From Pseudomonas sp. (GTDB taxonomy: Bacteria > Pseudomonadota > Gammaproteobacteria > Pseudomonadales > Pseudomonadaceae): DNA of 37,687 nucleotides. The stretch lies in NCBI RefSeq assembly GCF_030690725.1, contig NZ_JAUYGD010000012.1:1-37687 (forward strand). The letters run 5' to 3'. This document shows, in pieces, positions 17,701-26,547 of this stretch; the stretch's first letter is position 1, and the number at the start of each line of letters is the position of its first letter. The notes below the pieces were generated by a model, which was given only the letters and a program-made list of their open reading frames with translations, ran no database searches and was not told where the DNA came from. The translations under genes and the position numbers were made by a program.

Positions 17701-17727
17701 TAGTCGGCTCTGTAAGCTGATCGTTTA
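17701..17727 (-). promoter_or_regulatory. Sigma-28 (FliA) promoter of aer copy 2
   Basis: On the minus strand it reads TAAA, exactly 15 bases, then GCCGACTA, a near-consensus flagellar promoter (TAAA-N15-GCCGATAA). It lies about 55 bp before the aer start. Confidence 0.72.
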
Positions 17728-17763
17728 GTCAAACTTTTTCACATTAGCAGGCACCCCTCTTGA

Positions 17764-17788
17764 TGCTCCCCCCATAGAGGGGGGGCTA
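17764..17788. repeat. C-run/G-run hairpin upstream of aer
   Basis: GCTCCCCCC and GGGGGGGC face each other across a short ATAGA loop. It lies about 40 bp upstream of the FliA-type promoter. Function unknown; it may mark the edge of the captured aer segment. Confidence 0.45.
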
Positions 17789-17929
17789 AAAGACAGGTGA
17801 ACAGCCTGCTAGTCACAACTGTCGAAGAGTGCTCCCCCTTGATAGGTATTAGGGCTGGCAAACAGTTGTCGACCTGCGGCGGCAAAAGTTGAGTGCAGCA
17901 CCTGGCCTTTCCGGTACGGTGCTGCCCCT

Positions 17930-18520
17930 ATGTCTTACTCCGAACTCAGCGTTGAAGAGCGCGTCATTTAAATCGGTCATGCCCAAGGTTTCAGCCTGCG
18001 TAGGATTACCTGCTTGATCACCCGATCCCCTTCGACCATCAGCCGGGAGCTGCGCCGCAATCGAGATGCCTGCGGTTGTTACTCGGCCCGTGCGGCCCGG
18101 CAGCAGATGCAGGCCCGCCGCTAGGTTTGTCGACCGATGCGAAAGCTGTTGCTGGGTAGCGAGCGCTTCGAGTTGGTGGCCCATCTGCTGCGTGAGCGTT
18201 TGTCTCCCGATCAGATTGCCCGCAAGCATGCGCAGCATGAAGACTCCCAACCTCAGAGAGGCCTACGTCTGTCGCAAGACGATCTATAACGCGATCTATG
18301 CCCTGCCGGTCGGTGAACTGCGCAAGGAGCTTATCATCTGCCTGCGCCAAAGCAAGACGACGCGCAGACCGCGCTATGGCGGTGTGGATCGGCGCGGCCT
18401 GATCCCTGAGATGGTCAGCATTCATGTGCGTCCGCCGGAGATCGAAGACCGGCTGATGCCGGGGTATTGGGAGGCGACCTGACCAAGGGTAAGGCTAACG
18501 CCTCGTCTGTAGGCACGTTG
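17930..18520 (+). pseudogene. IS30-family transposase remnant
   Basis: Starting at ATG 17930 the frame reads MSYSELSVEERVI, then a stop, then FSLRRITCLITRSPSTISRELRRN (the IS30 HTH). Other frames continue with LLRERLSPDQIARK and VCRKTIYNAIYALP, RRGLIPEMVSI, and after a one-base loss near 18473 GDLTKGKANASSVGTLVVR (the GDLIKG...VGTLVER block of IS30). At least two in-frame stops and two frameshifts make it dead. The 3' third is missing, replaced by the IS66 remnant. Confidence 0.75.
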
Positions 18521-18597
18521 GTGGTGCGCGCCAGCGCCGACCCACAGAGAGCAGTTCCTGGTAGATATGGTGATATTGCACCGTGTTGCGCGGTCGG

Positions 18598-18903
18598 CTA
18601 CCAGGCAGCGGCGCTTTCGGTCGGCCAGTTCACTTTGATGGTACCGCTCGGGTGTGGGATTTCCAGACAGATAGTCGATGACGCGGAATCCGACTTTGTC
18701 CCAATAGCCTGCAAGGACAGAGGAATGAAAGCAGGTTGCAGCGCCATGGCTTTCTGCGTGTGCACTCGGATCCATTTATGGACGAGGTTTGCGTTGAGGC
18801 TGTGGCTCAGCGCAACGCTGGCAATCGAGGCCCCGGGCTGGGCGCACTCTTGAATAATCTGGGCCTTGAATGATTTGGAGTAGGAACGGCGTTGTGGCTG
18901 CAT
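18598..18903 (-). pseudogene. IS66 tnpA, 3'-truncated
   Basis: From ATG 18903 it encodes a TnpA-like HTH protein (RSYSKSFKAQIIQECAQPGASIASVALSHSLNANLVHKW) of about 101 residues ending ...WPTESAAAW. The other copy in the window continues past this point, and tnpB and tnpC are absent. It cannot mobilise anything alone, but its end could be used by a related transposase. Confidence 0.8.
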
Positions 18904-19005
18904 GAAAGACCCGCTTAAAAGGCTAGAAATGGTGTCCACTTAAATCAGGTGGACACCATCGCCTTTGGCGTCGGGGCCAGGAAGGTGTGTTGGCCGGACG
19001 GATAC
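18598..19005 (-). mobile_element. IS66-family remnant supplying the right transposon end
   Basis: It consists of a terminal end (GTATCCGTCCGGCCAACACA read inward from 19005), a leader with a GGTGTCCACCTGATT-type hairpin, and about 100 codons of tnpA. Homology breaks near 18603. It is a different IS66 member from the complete copy at 10324-12710 and in opposite orientation, so both outer ends are tnpA-proximal. Confidence 0.8.
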
Positions 19006-19013
19006 CAAGCTCG
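19006..19013. repeat. 8-bp target site duplication CAAGCTCG (right copy)
   Basis: Directly follows the IS66-type end at 19005 and repeats 10316-10323. Confidence 0.88.
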
Positions 19014-19498
19014 GCCAGTCGTATCCGATCATCGTGTCGCTCCTCCAGCGCCTGAAGCACTGCCCGCATACGCGGATCAGCTCCCTGCGGTGTTTTCAGG
19101 CCCAGCAGTCGCCTAACCTCCTCACGAACTAGATGAGCAGATACCTCCGGCGTTTCTAGTAGCTGCTCGATGGCAAACGTATTGCCGACAGAGATCGAGA
19201 CCAACTGGGCGGCCGATATACAGCTCATAGCACGAGCCTCTTCCGACAGCGCATCAAGGTATATCGAAAGCACTTCAGTGCCTTCAATCTGATGCAGTGT
19301 GCCGGCCTTTATGCAGATGGCCGGTGCACTAAGCGCCTGACTCGGCCCTCGCACCGTCACTTGACCGCTAAGGCCAATGGTCACTTGGTGCGCCATATGG
19401 CTGTGCCGATCATGACTGCCGGCGCGCCCCAAGAATATCCCCAGCCCTGGCGATACCCAGGCTTTTCCACGCCAGCAGACACCCTCGGGAATGACCAT
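19006..19498 (-). pseudogene. AraC-family regulator, 5' part (split by IS66-type transposon)
   Basis: This is the N-terminal 164 codons of an AraC-type regulator. A cupin-like sensor domain (SHDRHSHMAHQVTIGLSGQVTVRG, CIKAGTLHQIEG) is followed by a linker (DPRMRAVLQALEERHDDRIRLAEL) that leads into the first HTH helix. The frame then enters the IS66 end. It continues in frame at 10323-10074. The gene starts 9 bp after the stop of orf65, which in turn follows copS by 7 bp, so it was probably part of the copRS transcription unit before disruption. Confidence 0.88.
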
Positions 19499-19507
19499 TT
19501 AAGAGCC

Positions 19508-19705
19508 TCAGGCCTTTGTGTCGTGCTGATGTTCGATTTTGTGAATTTCGGCCTGAAAAGCCTCATCGAGCAGGCTCGGCTTCTTGCGCCAAGGCTGGCG
19601 GTCAGGCTTGCGCTGCGCGGCGTACAACACAATTTCACCGCCTGTGATAGTGACAAAGCTTTGTGCTTGTCGCTCAAGCTCCGCTCTTAACTCGTCTTTG
19701 GTCAT
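19508..19705 (-). CDS. Small conserved-looking hypothetical protein (65 aa)
   Basis: From ATG 19705 it encodes a charged 65-aa protein starting MTKDELRAELERQAQSF, with a GGEIVLYAAQRKPDRQPWRKKPSLLDEAF core. It has no signal peptide or membrane segment. The family is not recognised. It sits between copS (7-bp gap) and araC (9-bp gap) on the same strand, which supports translation as part of one operon. A longer frame to 19852 overlaps copS and is not needed. Confidence 0.6.
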   Translation of the reverse strand: MTKDELRAELERQAQSFVTITGGEIVLYAAQRKPDRQPWRKKPSLLDEAFQAEIHKIEHQHDTKA

Positions 19706-19712
19706 GACGACC

Positions 19713-21092
19713 CTATGATGGTTGTTGGGGAAATTCCATGTGGAAGGCGGTGATGCCATTGCAGGAGGTGCACCAGATCTTTCCTTTATGGGACTCAACG
19801 ATTGATCGAGTAATGGCCAAGCCAAGCCCGGCATTACTCGGACTGCCTTCACGGCGAGCCGGGTCTACTCGATAGAAACGGTCGAACAGTTTATCCAGGT
19901 GCTCCGGCTTGATGGTTTCGCCTGGGTTCTCGACGATGAGCGTGATAGCACTTGCAGTCGACTTTATCGTTACCGAGATCGTTTTCCCTGCAGGTGTATA
20001 GCGCAGTGCATTCGACAACAGATTCGAGATCGCCCGATCCAGCATCAGCTTGTCACCCAGCACGCTGCCTGAACCGGTCACAACCAACTGGATGCCATGC
20101 TCATCAGCTATTAGGTGGTAGTACTCAAACAGCTTGGTGACTACCTCGCTGAACTCAATGCGCGTCTGCTCGGGAATGATCAAGCCGTTGTCCGATTTAG
20201 CCAGGAACAGCATGTCATCGATCATGCGCGACATGCGTTTCAGATCCTCTAAATTCGAGTAGAGGTTCTCTTCATAGGCTTCGAGGTTGCGTTTTTGGGT
20301 GAGTACCACCTCGGTGTGCGTCATCAGGTTGCTGAGAGGTGTGCGTAACTCATGAGCGATATCGGCAGAGAAATTTGAGAGTCGAACAAATGCGTCGTCG
20401 AGCCTGGCAAGCATCGCATTAAACGAAGTAACCAACTGCTGAAGCTCAAGGGGGACGGGCTCAAGGGGGATACGTTCTTTCAGTGACCTCGCCGACATTG
20501 ACGTAGCAACGAAGGTCACCTGCCGCAGAGGTCTCAACCCACTACGCGCCACAACCCAGCCCAACGCAGCGCTGACCAGTGCGCTAATGACCAAGCCAAG
20601 CCAGAACCACCGCTGCAGCGTTTCAAAGAAATGCACATGATTGGTCACGTCAAGGATCAATAGGGCCGTAAGGAACGCGGGCTGATCAGGGGTCGAAACC
20701 TGCGCAGTCATACCCCTGTACATGTGCCCGTTCTCCTCCCACTCCCACATACCGTGATCAGGGTTGAGGCGGTACTTTTCGGGAACATTGAACGCTTGTG
20801 GCTCGGCAAAAAGTACGGTGCCGTCGTTTGCAAGGATGACTGCAGCCAGGTCGTGGTGAGCTCCTAACAGCACTTTCAGCTGAGGCAACACTCCTTCAAG
20901 GTCTGCATGGCTCCGTGTATTACTCAGAATCTGCTGAGTTGATTCGAGCTTCTCATCCAGTGTCTGTTGGTCGAGCATCATGAAGTGATGTCGACTGAGC
21001 TCATTAAAGCTCAGGCCCGCCACTGTGAGGACTGCAATCACCGCAAGCATGAACATCAAGCTCATGCGCGCGGTCAGTGACAGGTGCTTCAT
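19713..21092 (-). CDS. copS: Copper-sensing histidine kinase CopS/CusS-like
   Basis: This 459-aa inner-membrane kinase has one membrane segment at about 10-32, a periplasmic sensor of about 125 residues, and a second segment near 165-185. A HAMP region follows, then the H-box [11 protein letters not shown] (His near 247), N-box LSNALRYTP and G-box [18 protein letters not shown]. The length and order fit heavy-metal sensor kinases (CusS/CopS). Its start overlaps the copR stop by four bases (ATGA). It would phosphorylate CopR when periplasmic copper rises. The neighbouring cupredoxins and Cu+ ATPase support copper rather than another metal. Confidence 0.92.
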   Translation of the reverse strand: MKHLSLTARMSLMFMLAVIAVLTVAGLSFNELSRHHFMMLDQQTLDEKLESTQQILSNTRSHADLEGVLPQLKVLLGAHHDLAAVILANDGTVLFAEPQAFNVPEKYRLNPDHGMWEWEENGHMYRGMTAQVSTPDQPAFLTALLILDVTNHVHFFETLQRWFWLGLVISALVSAALGWVVARSGLRPLRQVTFVATSMSARSLKERIPLEPVPLELQQLVTSFNAMLARLDDAFVRLSNFSADIAHELRTPLSNLMTHTEVVLTQKRNLEAYEENLYSNLEDLKRMSRMIDDMLFLAKSDNGLIIPEQTRIEFSEVVTKLFEYYHLIADEHGIQLVVTGSGSVLGDKLMLDRAISNLLSNALRYTPAGKTISVTIKSTASAITLIVENPGETIKPEHLDKLFDRFYRVDPARREGSPSNAGLGLAITRSIVESHKGKIWCTSCNGITAFHMEFPQQPS

Positions 21093-21772
21093 TCCGACTC
21101 CGGAGCATCAAGCATGTAACCCATGCCGCGGGCGGTATGAATCAGTTTCAGCTCGAATTCATCGTCAATTTTCGCCCGCAAGCGCCGAACAGCGACTTCG
21201 ATAACATTGGTATCGCTGTCGAAATTCATGTCCCAGACCTGGGAAGCTATCAACGATTTCGGAAGGACTTCGCCGCGCCGACGCAGCAGTAGTTCGAGCA
21301 ACGCGAACTCCTTCGCCGTCAGGTCAATTCGCTTGCCACTGCGTACGGCACGTCGCTTCAGCAGATCAACTTCAAGGTCGGCTATTTTCATGGTGGTCTG
21401 CGTGGGCGAACTATTACCGCGGCGGAGCAATGTCCTGACGCGGGCTAACAGCTCAGAGAAGGCGAATGGCTTGACTAGGTAATCGTCCGCCCCCAGCTCT
21501 AGACCTTTCACACGATCCTCAACACCGTCACGTGCCGTCAGAAATAACACCGGGACATCCTTCCCTGCGGCCCGAATCATCCGTAGCACTTCCCAGCCAT
21601 CCAGACCCGGCATCATTACGTCCAAAATCAGCAGGTCATAGGCTTCGCTCAGTGCATGCTGAAGCGCATCCGTTCCCGTCATAACGCGGTCGACGTTGAA
21701 TCCAGCCTCAGTGAGACCCTGTTGCAGGTAAATGCCTGTTTTTGGTTCGTCTTCAGCGACCAGAAGTTTCAT
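21089..21772 (-). CDS. copR: Copper response regulator CopR (OmpR family)
   Basis: This 227-aa regulator has a receiver domain (acidic pair Asp8/Glu9, phospho-acceptor Asp51 in [10 protein letters not shown], Lys near 101 in LVKPF) and a winged-helix DNA-binding domain ([43 protein letters not shown]). I chose ATG 21772 rather than the upstream 21817 start because it gives the canonical [13 protein letters not shown] start. It is divergent from the small periplasmic gene at 21983, with a candidate CopR site between. It probably activates the copper genes to its right and its own operon. Confidence 0.92.
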   Translation of the reverse strand: MKLLVAEDEPKTGIYLQQGLTEAGFNVDRVMTGTDALQHALSEAYDLLILDVMMPGLDGWEVLRMIRAAGKDVPVLFLTARDGVEDRVKGLELGADDYLVKPFAFSELLARVRTLLRRGNSSPTQTTMKIADLEVDLLKRRAVRSGKRIDLTAKEFALLELLLRRRGEVLPKSLIASQVWDMNFDSDTNVIEVAVRRLRAKIDDEFELKLIHTARGMGYMLDAPESE

Positions 21773-21837
21773 GCGGGCTGTGTTCCCAAATTTTGAGTGG
21801 CCTGAGTGTGCAGTCAAATCCCCCTCCCAACCAGAAG

Positions 21838-21853
21838 CTTACGCAAATGTAAT
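21838..21853. promoter_or_regulatory. Candidate CopR box between copR and the divergent gene
   Basis: CTTACGCAAATGTAAT holds inverted TTAC/GTAA halves six bases apart. Read on the other strand it resembles the motif at 22428 and 23125. It sits in the shared upstream region. Confidence 0.5.
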
Positions 21854-21982
21854 CCTAGCCTCAGCTCTCTGTCAGGGTGCCTTGTCTAGGGTGCAGACAT
21901 GAGCACTAGGTTGTGCTCTTGGCCCTCGAATGAATAACAACCAGAGGTGCCCAGTCACAGCGTCAACTGAGGAGACTGCCCT

Positions 21983-22342
21983 ATGAAACTGCTTAAACCC
22001 TTATTTCTAGCTGGTTCGCTCCTGCTTTCTTCAGCTGTTCTGGCAGAGGGAGGGAGCGACCGCATCTTCGAACGCATCGAGAGCATGCGCGACAAAGCCG
22101 AAGCGGTGCTGATTCAAGCGGAAAAGGCTCCCGCCAGCGAGCGCCATGTGCATATGAAGGAGCACATGAAAATGCTCGACGAGATGATGAGTCAGCTTCA
22201 CAACGAGCATCCTGCTCCCGGCATATCTACGGAAGAACATCTCGCGTGGATGGAGCGGCACGACAAATTGGTTGATGACGTCCTCGCGCAAATGATGCGT
22301 GAGCACAAGCTGATGATGGCTGATAAAGAGTGCCACCCATAG
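21983..22342 (+). CDS. Periplasmic His/Met-rich small protein, copper-associated
   Basis: This 119-aa protein has a clear signal peptide (KLLKPLFLAGSLLLSSAVLA, probable cut before EGG). The mature part is helical and rich in His and Met (HVHMKEHMKMLDEMMSQLHNEHP, ending MMREHKLMMADKECHP), suited to binding Cu+. No named family was recognised with confidence. The ATG follows GAGGAGA. It is divergent from copR with a CopR-box candidate between, and a terminator follows, so it is its own transcription unit. A periplasmic copper buffer is an inference. Confidence 0.75.
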   Translation: MKLLKPLFLAGSLLLSSAVLAEGGSDRIFERIESMRDKAEAVLIQAEKAPASERHVHMKEHMKMLDEMMSQLHNEHPAPGISTEEHLAWMERHDKLVDDVLAQMMREHKLMMADKECHP

Positions 22343-22386
22343 GATTCCCCATCTTCAAGGCCTTCATGATTGCTCCTTTGGCCTAG

Positions 22387-22413
22387 CGGCACCTTGACGG
22401 TGCCGCATTTTTT
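22387..22413 (+). terminator. Rho-independent terminator
   Basis: A 7-bp stem CGGCACC/GGTGCCG with a 5-base loop is followed by CATTTTTT, 45 bp after the preceding stop. Confidence 0.82.
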
Positions 22414-22427
22414 CAAGCTGACTAATT

Positions 22428-22444
22428 TGTAGTTTTGGGGTAAG
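22428..22444 (+). promoter_or_regulatory. Candidate CopR box upstream of cupredoxin 1
   Basis: TGTAGTTTTGGGGTAAG differs from the 23125-23141 copy at only three central positions. It lies 60 bp before the cupredoxin start. Confidence 0.62.
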
Positions 22445-22504
22445 CCCCCCGGCAGGACGCGGGGAATAGCATGAGATTTCCAACCACCTCAGTGAGGTCT
22501 CATC

Positions 22505-23062
22505 ATGAAACGTTCACGTCCACAACTGTTGGTCACAGCACTTCTCTTCGCAGCTGTAGCTCAAGCCTCTGCGCAAACTTCCAGCAGCGCACCCAGCATT
22601 GGCCAGCAGGCCCAAGCGACCCCCGCTACGCGTACCGTTTTCATCAAGATGGATGACATCAGCTACGGCCAGAAATCTATCGATGTGAAGCCTGGCGAAA
22701 CTGTCCGCTTCGTGTTGAAAAATGAAGGAGCGCTGATGCACGAATTCAATATCGGTAAAGCCGTATCGCAACTGGAGCATCAACGCGAAATGGCTGCTTT
22801 GTTCAAAGACGGCACACTGACGCCAACAGGCAAAGCAACGTCAATTGTCTGGCGTGAACGATCAGGCTTAGGGGACTCCAATCCACCGGGCATTCCTGAA
22901 GTCGTTCAAGCGATACATGATGATCCCAACGCCATCCTTGTTGAGCCCGGAACTACCAAGGAATTTGTCTGGACCTTCCACGACACGGCTAGCCTCAACT
23001 TCGCCTGCACCCTCCCTGGACATTATCAGGCAGGGATGGTCGGTGAGTTCGTAATGCGTTGA
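22505..23062 (+). CDS. CopI-like periplasmic cupredoxin 1
   Basis: This 185-aa secreted protein has a signal peptide (LLVTALLFAAVAQASAQ) and a single cupredoxin domain. The type-1 copper ligands are visible as His79 (LMHEFN) and Cys168, His173 and Met178 in the ACTLPGHYQAGM loop. Between strands it has a long insert typical of CopI-type cupredoxins (LEHQREMAALFKDGTLTPTG). It probably binds or oxidises periplasmic copper for tolerance. It is closely related to the next gene but has a different loop before the conserved DDPN (TSIVWRERSGLGDSNPPG instead of a Met-rich one). It is preceded by its own CopR-box candidate. Confidence 0.86.
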   Translation: MKRSRPQLLVTALLFAAVAQASAQTSSSAPSIGQQAQATPATRTVFIKMDDISYGQKSIDVKPGETVRFVLKNEGALMHEFNIGKAVSQLEHQREMAALFKDGTLTPTGKATSIVWRERSGLGDSNPPGIPEVVQAIHDDPNAILVEPGTTKEFVWTFHDTASLNFACTLPGHYQAGMVGEFVMR

Positions 23063-23124
23063 ATCAAAAGCCGGTGCCCCGGCAAATGCCGGGCCGCACC
23101 TGACTTTAGTGAATCTTTCAGATA

Positions 23125-23141
23125 TGTAGTTTTCGCGTAAG
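23125..23141 (+). promoter_or_regulatory. Candidate CopR box upstream of cupredoxin 2
   Basis: TGTAGTTTTCGCGTAAG lies 66 bp before the start codon, at almost the same distance as the copy upstream of cupredoxin 1. Confidence 0.62.
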
Positions 23142-23207
23142 GCTACTAACAGCACCGCCTGGTTAACATCAATCTCGTTCCCAACAACTCCATTTTCGAG
23201 ATTTATT

Positions 23208-23741
23208 ATGAAAGCCAAACTCGCTTCTTTGTTTATTACCACAACCCTGATTTTTTCCGCCTCTATAGCCATGGCTAGCCCGAGCCATAGTAAAAGCGAT
23301 ATCGGTCAGCCTGGGGGCTCCACAAAAGCGGATCGAACCATCGAAATCAGGATGGGCGATATCTTTTTCGAGCCGAAGAGTATTGATATCAAAACAGGAG
23401 AAACCGTCCGCTTCGTACTCAAGAATGAGGGATCGCTGCTGCATGAGTTCAACTTGGGCATGGCAGCCGCACATGCCGCCCATCAAAAAGAAATGGCAGC
23501 AATGTTTCAGAACGGCACGCTTTCTCCAACTGGAGCACAGGACATGAGCAACATGGATCATGCCATGGGCGGGATGAAGATGGTCGGCATGAAACACGAC
23601 GATCCAAACAGCGTCTTGATCGAGCCGGGGGCCACTGAAGAACTGGTATGGACCTTTACCAACGCAACGGGGCTTGAGTTCGCCTGCAACATCCCAGGCC
23701 ATTATCAATCGGGAATGGTCGGCAAAGTGAACGTACGCTAA
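23208..23741 (+). CDS. CopI-like periplasmic cupredoxin 2 with Met-rich loop
   Basis: This 177-aa secreted cupredoxin has a signal peptide (SLFITTTLIFSASIAMA). Its ligands are His79, Cys160, His165 and Met170 (ACNIPGHYQSGM), at the same spacing as cupredoxin 1. The insert is rich in Met and His (MSNMDHAMGGMKMVGMKHDD), a probable second Cu+ site as described for CopI-type proteins. The two genes form a tandem pair from duplication and divergence, each with its own regulatory box. Confidence 0.88.
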   Translation: MKAKLASLFITTTLIFSASIAMASPSHSKSDIGQPGGSTKADRTIEIRMGDIFFEPKSIDIKTGETVRFVLKNEGSLLHEFNLGMAAAHAAHQKEMAAMFQNGTLSPTGAQDMSNMDHAMGGMKMVGMKHDDPNSVLIEPGATEELVWTFTNATGLEFACNIPGHYQSGMVGKVNVR

Positions 23742-23844
23742 TCATTGAGTTCGGATTGATATACGTCAATTGCTGGGACGCAGTAGAGACTATTGTCATT
23801 TGCTGTCCCACCAATACTGCCTCAACTCAAACGAGGATCGAGCT

Positions 23845-24090
23845 ATGGACCACTCCCACCACCCAGGCTCTGAATTACCATTCTGGAAAAGCAAAACTGG
23901 CATTGCACTGATCATGTTGGCTGTCATCGGCGTTTTTTATGTGGCCCGCGAGCATTTTGGCCACATCTCCCAGGCACTGCCTTACTTGATTCTGCTGCTG
24001 TGCCCGCTGATGCACATGTTCGGCCACAACCATGGTGGGCATTCCCATCAGGGTGGTGCTGATACTCCCAAGGACGACAACCGGAAGTAA
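23845..24090 (+). CDS. DUF2933 small membrane protein
   Basis: This 81-aa protein has a His-rich N-terminus (MDHSHHPG), two hydrophobic segments ([15 protein letters not shown] and [16 protein letters not shown]), and a His-rich tail ([12 protein letters not shown]). This is the DUF2933 layout often found beside copper ATPases. The ATG at 23845 follows GAGGATCG; a longer frame to 23770 lacks such a site. It ends five bases before the ATPase start, so the two are co-translated. Its role is unknown; metal binding at the inner membrane is likely. Confidence 0.8.
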   Translation: MDHSHHPGSELPFWKSKTGIALIMLAVIGVFYVAREHFGHISQALPYLILLLCPLMHMFGHNHGGHSHQGGADTPKDDNRK

Positions 24091-24095
24091 GCCCT

Positions 24096-26462
24096 ATGCA
24101 CACCACCTCGCGCCAACTTGACCATGAGCATTCCAAGCATCAGGAAGACCAACATGGGAGTCAGCACGATCCGGTGTGCGGCATGGCCGTCAAACCAGAC
24201 AGCCCATTCAGTGAGAGCCACGAAGGTCAGACATACCGCTTCTGCAGCGCGAAATGCCAGGAGAAGTTCAGGGCAGCACCTACCCGCTATGTAAACCCTC
24301 CCCAGCATGCGGAACACCAGCATCATGAAGCTGCGCCTCCCTCACCAGGGGCCACAAGGACGGCGGATTACACCTGTCCTATGCATCCAGAAATACGCCA
24401 GCCAAAACCTGGCAATTGCCCCATCTGTGGCATGACCTTGGAGGCAGTGATCCCGGAATTAGAGGAAGAGGAGAATTCAGAACTCAAGGATTTCTCCCGG
24501 CGCTTCTGGTGGACGCTCCCTCTTACGATCATCGTGACTGTCTTGGCTATGGCCGGCCACTCGTTAACGCTATTCCATGGCGCAACGCAGAACTGGGTGG
24601 AGCTTGCCTTGGCAACGCCTGTGACGCTGTGGGGTGGCTGGGTATTCTTTGCCCGAGGCATCGACTCGATCCGTAATCGCAGCCCGAATATGTGGACACT
24701 GATTGGCCTGGGTACAGCGGCAGCCTACCTCTACAGCGTTGCCGCAACCCTGGCCCCACAGCTGTTCCCCCAAGCCTTCTTCCAGGACGGGCGCATTGGC
24801 GTCTACTTCGAGGCTGCGGCGGTAATCATCTCCCTGACTTTATTGGGCCAGATGCTCGAACTCAAGGCTCGCTCACAAACCTCAGCCGCTATTAAATCGC
24901 TATTGGGCCTGGCACCCAAAACCGCGCGGCGCATCAAACCTGACGGCCAGGAAGAAGATATTCCATTGACCCATGTGCACCTGGGCGACCATCTGCGAGT
25001 ACGCCCCGGCGAGAAAGTCCCGGTGGACGGTACTGTTCTCGAAGGCGAAAGCGCCGTCGATGAAGCCATGCTGACCGGCGAACCGCTACCGGTGACCAAG
25101 CGCGTTGGCGATACGCTGATTGGCACGACCATGAATACCCACGGCAGCCTGGTAATGCAGGCGCAGAAGGTGGGCGCCGATACCATGCTGTCCCAGATCG
25201 TGCAGATGGTCGCCAGAGCACAGCGCTCCAAGGCACCCATGCAGCGTATGGCTGATGCCGTAGCGGGCTACTTCGTGCTTGGCGTGATCGCCATCGCGAT
25301 CCTCACCTTCTTCAGCTGGGGCTTGTTCGGCCCAGAGTCGGGCTGGGTATTTGGTCTGATCAACGCGGTTGCCGTACTGATCATCGCCTGTCCCTGTGCA
25401 CTGGGTCTGGCGACCCCTATGTCGGTGATGGTTTCGACTGGCAAGGCTGCAACCAGTGGTGTCTTGTTCCGCGATGCCAGTGCCATAGAGAACCTGTGCA
25501 AGATCGATACGCTGATCGTTGACAAAACCGGCACGCTGACCGAGGGACGGCCTGTATTCCATAGCGCAGAAGGTGCCGGCCCATTCGAACCGAACGAGGT
25601 GCTCCGATTGGCTGCAAGCCTTGATCAAGGCAGTGAGCATCCGCTGGCCCATGCGATCGTTGATTACGCCCGCACCCAGGGTATTGAGTTGGCCAAGCCG
25701 GACTCTTTCGAGTCGGGCTCCGGCATCGGTGTGCGCGGCCAAGTGGAAGGTCGGCAGCTGCAATTGGGTAATACAGCATTGATGGCAGACGCCGGAGTAG
25801 ATGCCACACCTCTGAGTAACCGGGCAGAGCAGCTCCGCCTGGAGGGCATCAGCATTGTCTTCTTGGCGGTGGATGGCGTTCTGGCAGGACTTCTGGCGGT
25901 CTCAGATCCGATCAAACCAACCTCCAGACAAGCAGTCACCAGGCTTCAAGAGGTCGATGTGAAAGTCATCATGGCCACTGGCGATGGGCTTACAACCGCA
26001 AGGGCTGTAGCCAGGGAGTTGGGTATCGAAGAAGTCCATGGCGAGGTTAAACCTCAGGACAAGGAAAAGTTGGTTGCCGATCTGCAGAGCTATGGCCGCC
26101 GAGTAGCCATGGCTGGCGATGGCATCAATGACGCTCCTGCGCTGGCTCGTGCCGATGTGGGTATCGCGATGGGAACCGGTACAGATGTGGCGATGAACAG
26201 TGCTCAGGTGACCTTGGTCAAAGGTGATCTGATGGGCATCTTACGGGCAAGAACATTATCCGTGGCCACGGTAAAAAACATGCGGCAGAACCTAGCCTTT
26301 GCCTTCATCTATAATGCCATGGGAATTCCACTAGCAGCAGGGGTGCTTTATCCCCTGACTGGCCACTTGCTGTCGCCCATGATTGCGGCATTGGCTATGA
26401 GCGTCAGTTCAGCATCGGTTGTATTCAACGCATTGAGACTGCGGAAAATCCGCATCGACTGA
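24096..26462 (+). CDS. copA: Cu+-exporting P1B-type ATPase with YHS and metal-binding N-domain
   Basis: This 788-aa copper pump has an N-terminal YHS domain (DPVCGMAV ... [12 protein letters not shown]) and a His-rich linker, then a heavy-metal binding motif ([22 protein letters not shown]) in place of the usual HMA domain. Eight membrane segments follow, with the CPC metal site ([12 protein letters not shown]), DKTGT phosphorylation site, TGEP actuator loop and GDGINDAP hinge. CPC marks the Cu+/Ag+ class. It probably moves cytoplasmic Cu+ to the periplasm, where the cupredoxins act. It has a good ribosome-binding site and is coupled to the DUF2933 gene. Confidence 0.94.
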   Translation: MHTTSRQLDHEHSKHQEDQHGSQHDPVCGMAVKPDSPFSESHEGQTYRFCSAKCQEKFRAAPTRYVNPPQHAEHQHHEAAPPSPGATRTADYTCPMHPEIRQPKPGNCPICGMTLEAVIPELEEEENSELKDFSRRFWWTLPLTIIVTVLAMAGHSLTLFHGATQNWVELALATPVTLWGGWVFFARGIDSIRNRSPNMWTLIGLGTAAAYLYSVAATLAPQLFPQAFFQDGRIGVYFEAAAVIISLTLLGQMLELKARSQTSAAIKSLLGLAPKTARRIKPDGQEEDIPLTHVHLGDHLRVRPGEKVPVDGTVLEGESAVDEAMLTGEPLPVTKRVGDTLIGTTMNTHGSLVMQAQKVGADTMLSQIVQMVARAQRSKAPMQRMADAVAGYFVLGVIAIAILTFFSWGLFGPESGWVFGLINAVAVLIIACPCALGLATPMSVMVSTGKAATSGVLFRDASAIENLCKIDTLIVDKTGTLTEGRPVFHSAEGAGPFEPNEVLRLAASLDQGSEHPLAHAIVDYARTQGIELAKPDSFESGSGIGVRGQVEGRQLQLGNTALMADAGVDATPLSNRAEQLRLEGISIVFLAVDGVLAGLLAVSDPIKPTSRQAVTRLQEVDVKVIMATGDGLTTARAVARELGIEEVHGEVKPQDKEKLVADLQSYGRRVAMAGDGINDAPALARADVGIAMGTGTDVAMNSAQVTLVKGDLMGILRARTLSVATVKNMRQNLAFAFIYNAMGIPLAAGVLYPLTGHLLSPMIAALAMSVSSASVVFNALRLRKIRID

Positions 26463-26547
26463 AATGAACGTGAATCTAAAGCCAGTTGACAGGTATCAGT
26501 AATTCCATCAACTCCGAAAGGACATCTACCAGCGCTAAAAAACAAGC

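Larger units (their letters stand above)
10324..19005. mobile_element. 8.68-kb mosaic IS66-type composite transposon with aer/c-di-GMP cargo
   Basis: The left outer end is GTAAGCGTCCAGCCAAGTCA. The right outer end, read inward, is GTATCCGTCCGGCCAACACA. Both are the tnpA-proximal ends of IS66-type elements, but of two different members. They are flanked by the 8-bp repeat CAAGCTCG, and excision restores araC in frame. Inside are a full IS66 copy, small umuC-like and GGDEF remnants, a MASE3-PAS-PAS-GGDEF-EAL gene, aer, an IS30 transposase remnant and the IS66 remnant that supplies the right end. The ends being non-identical makes this a mosaic rather than a classic composite of two copies; how it formed is inference. 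Confidence 0.82.
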
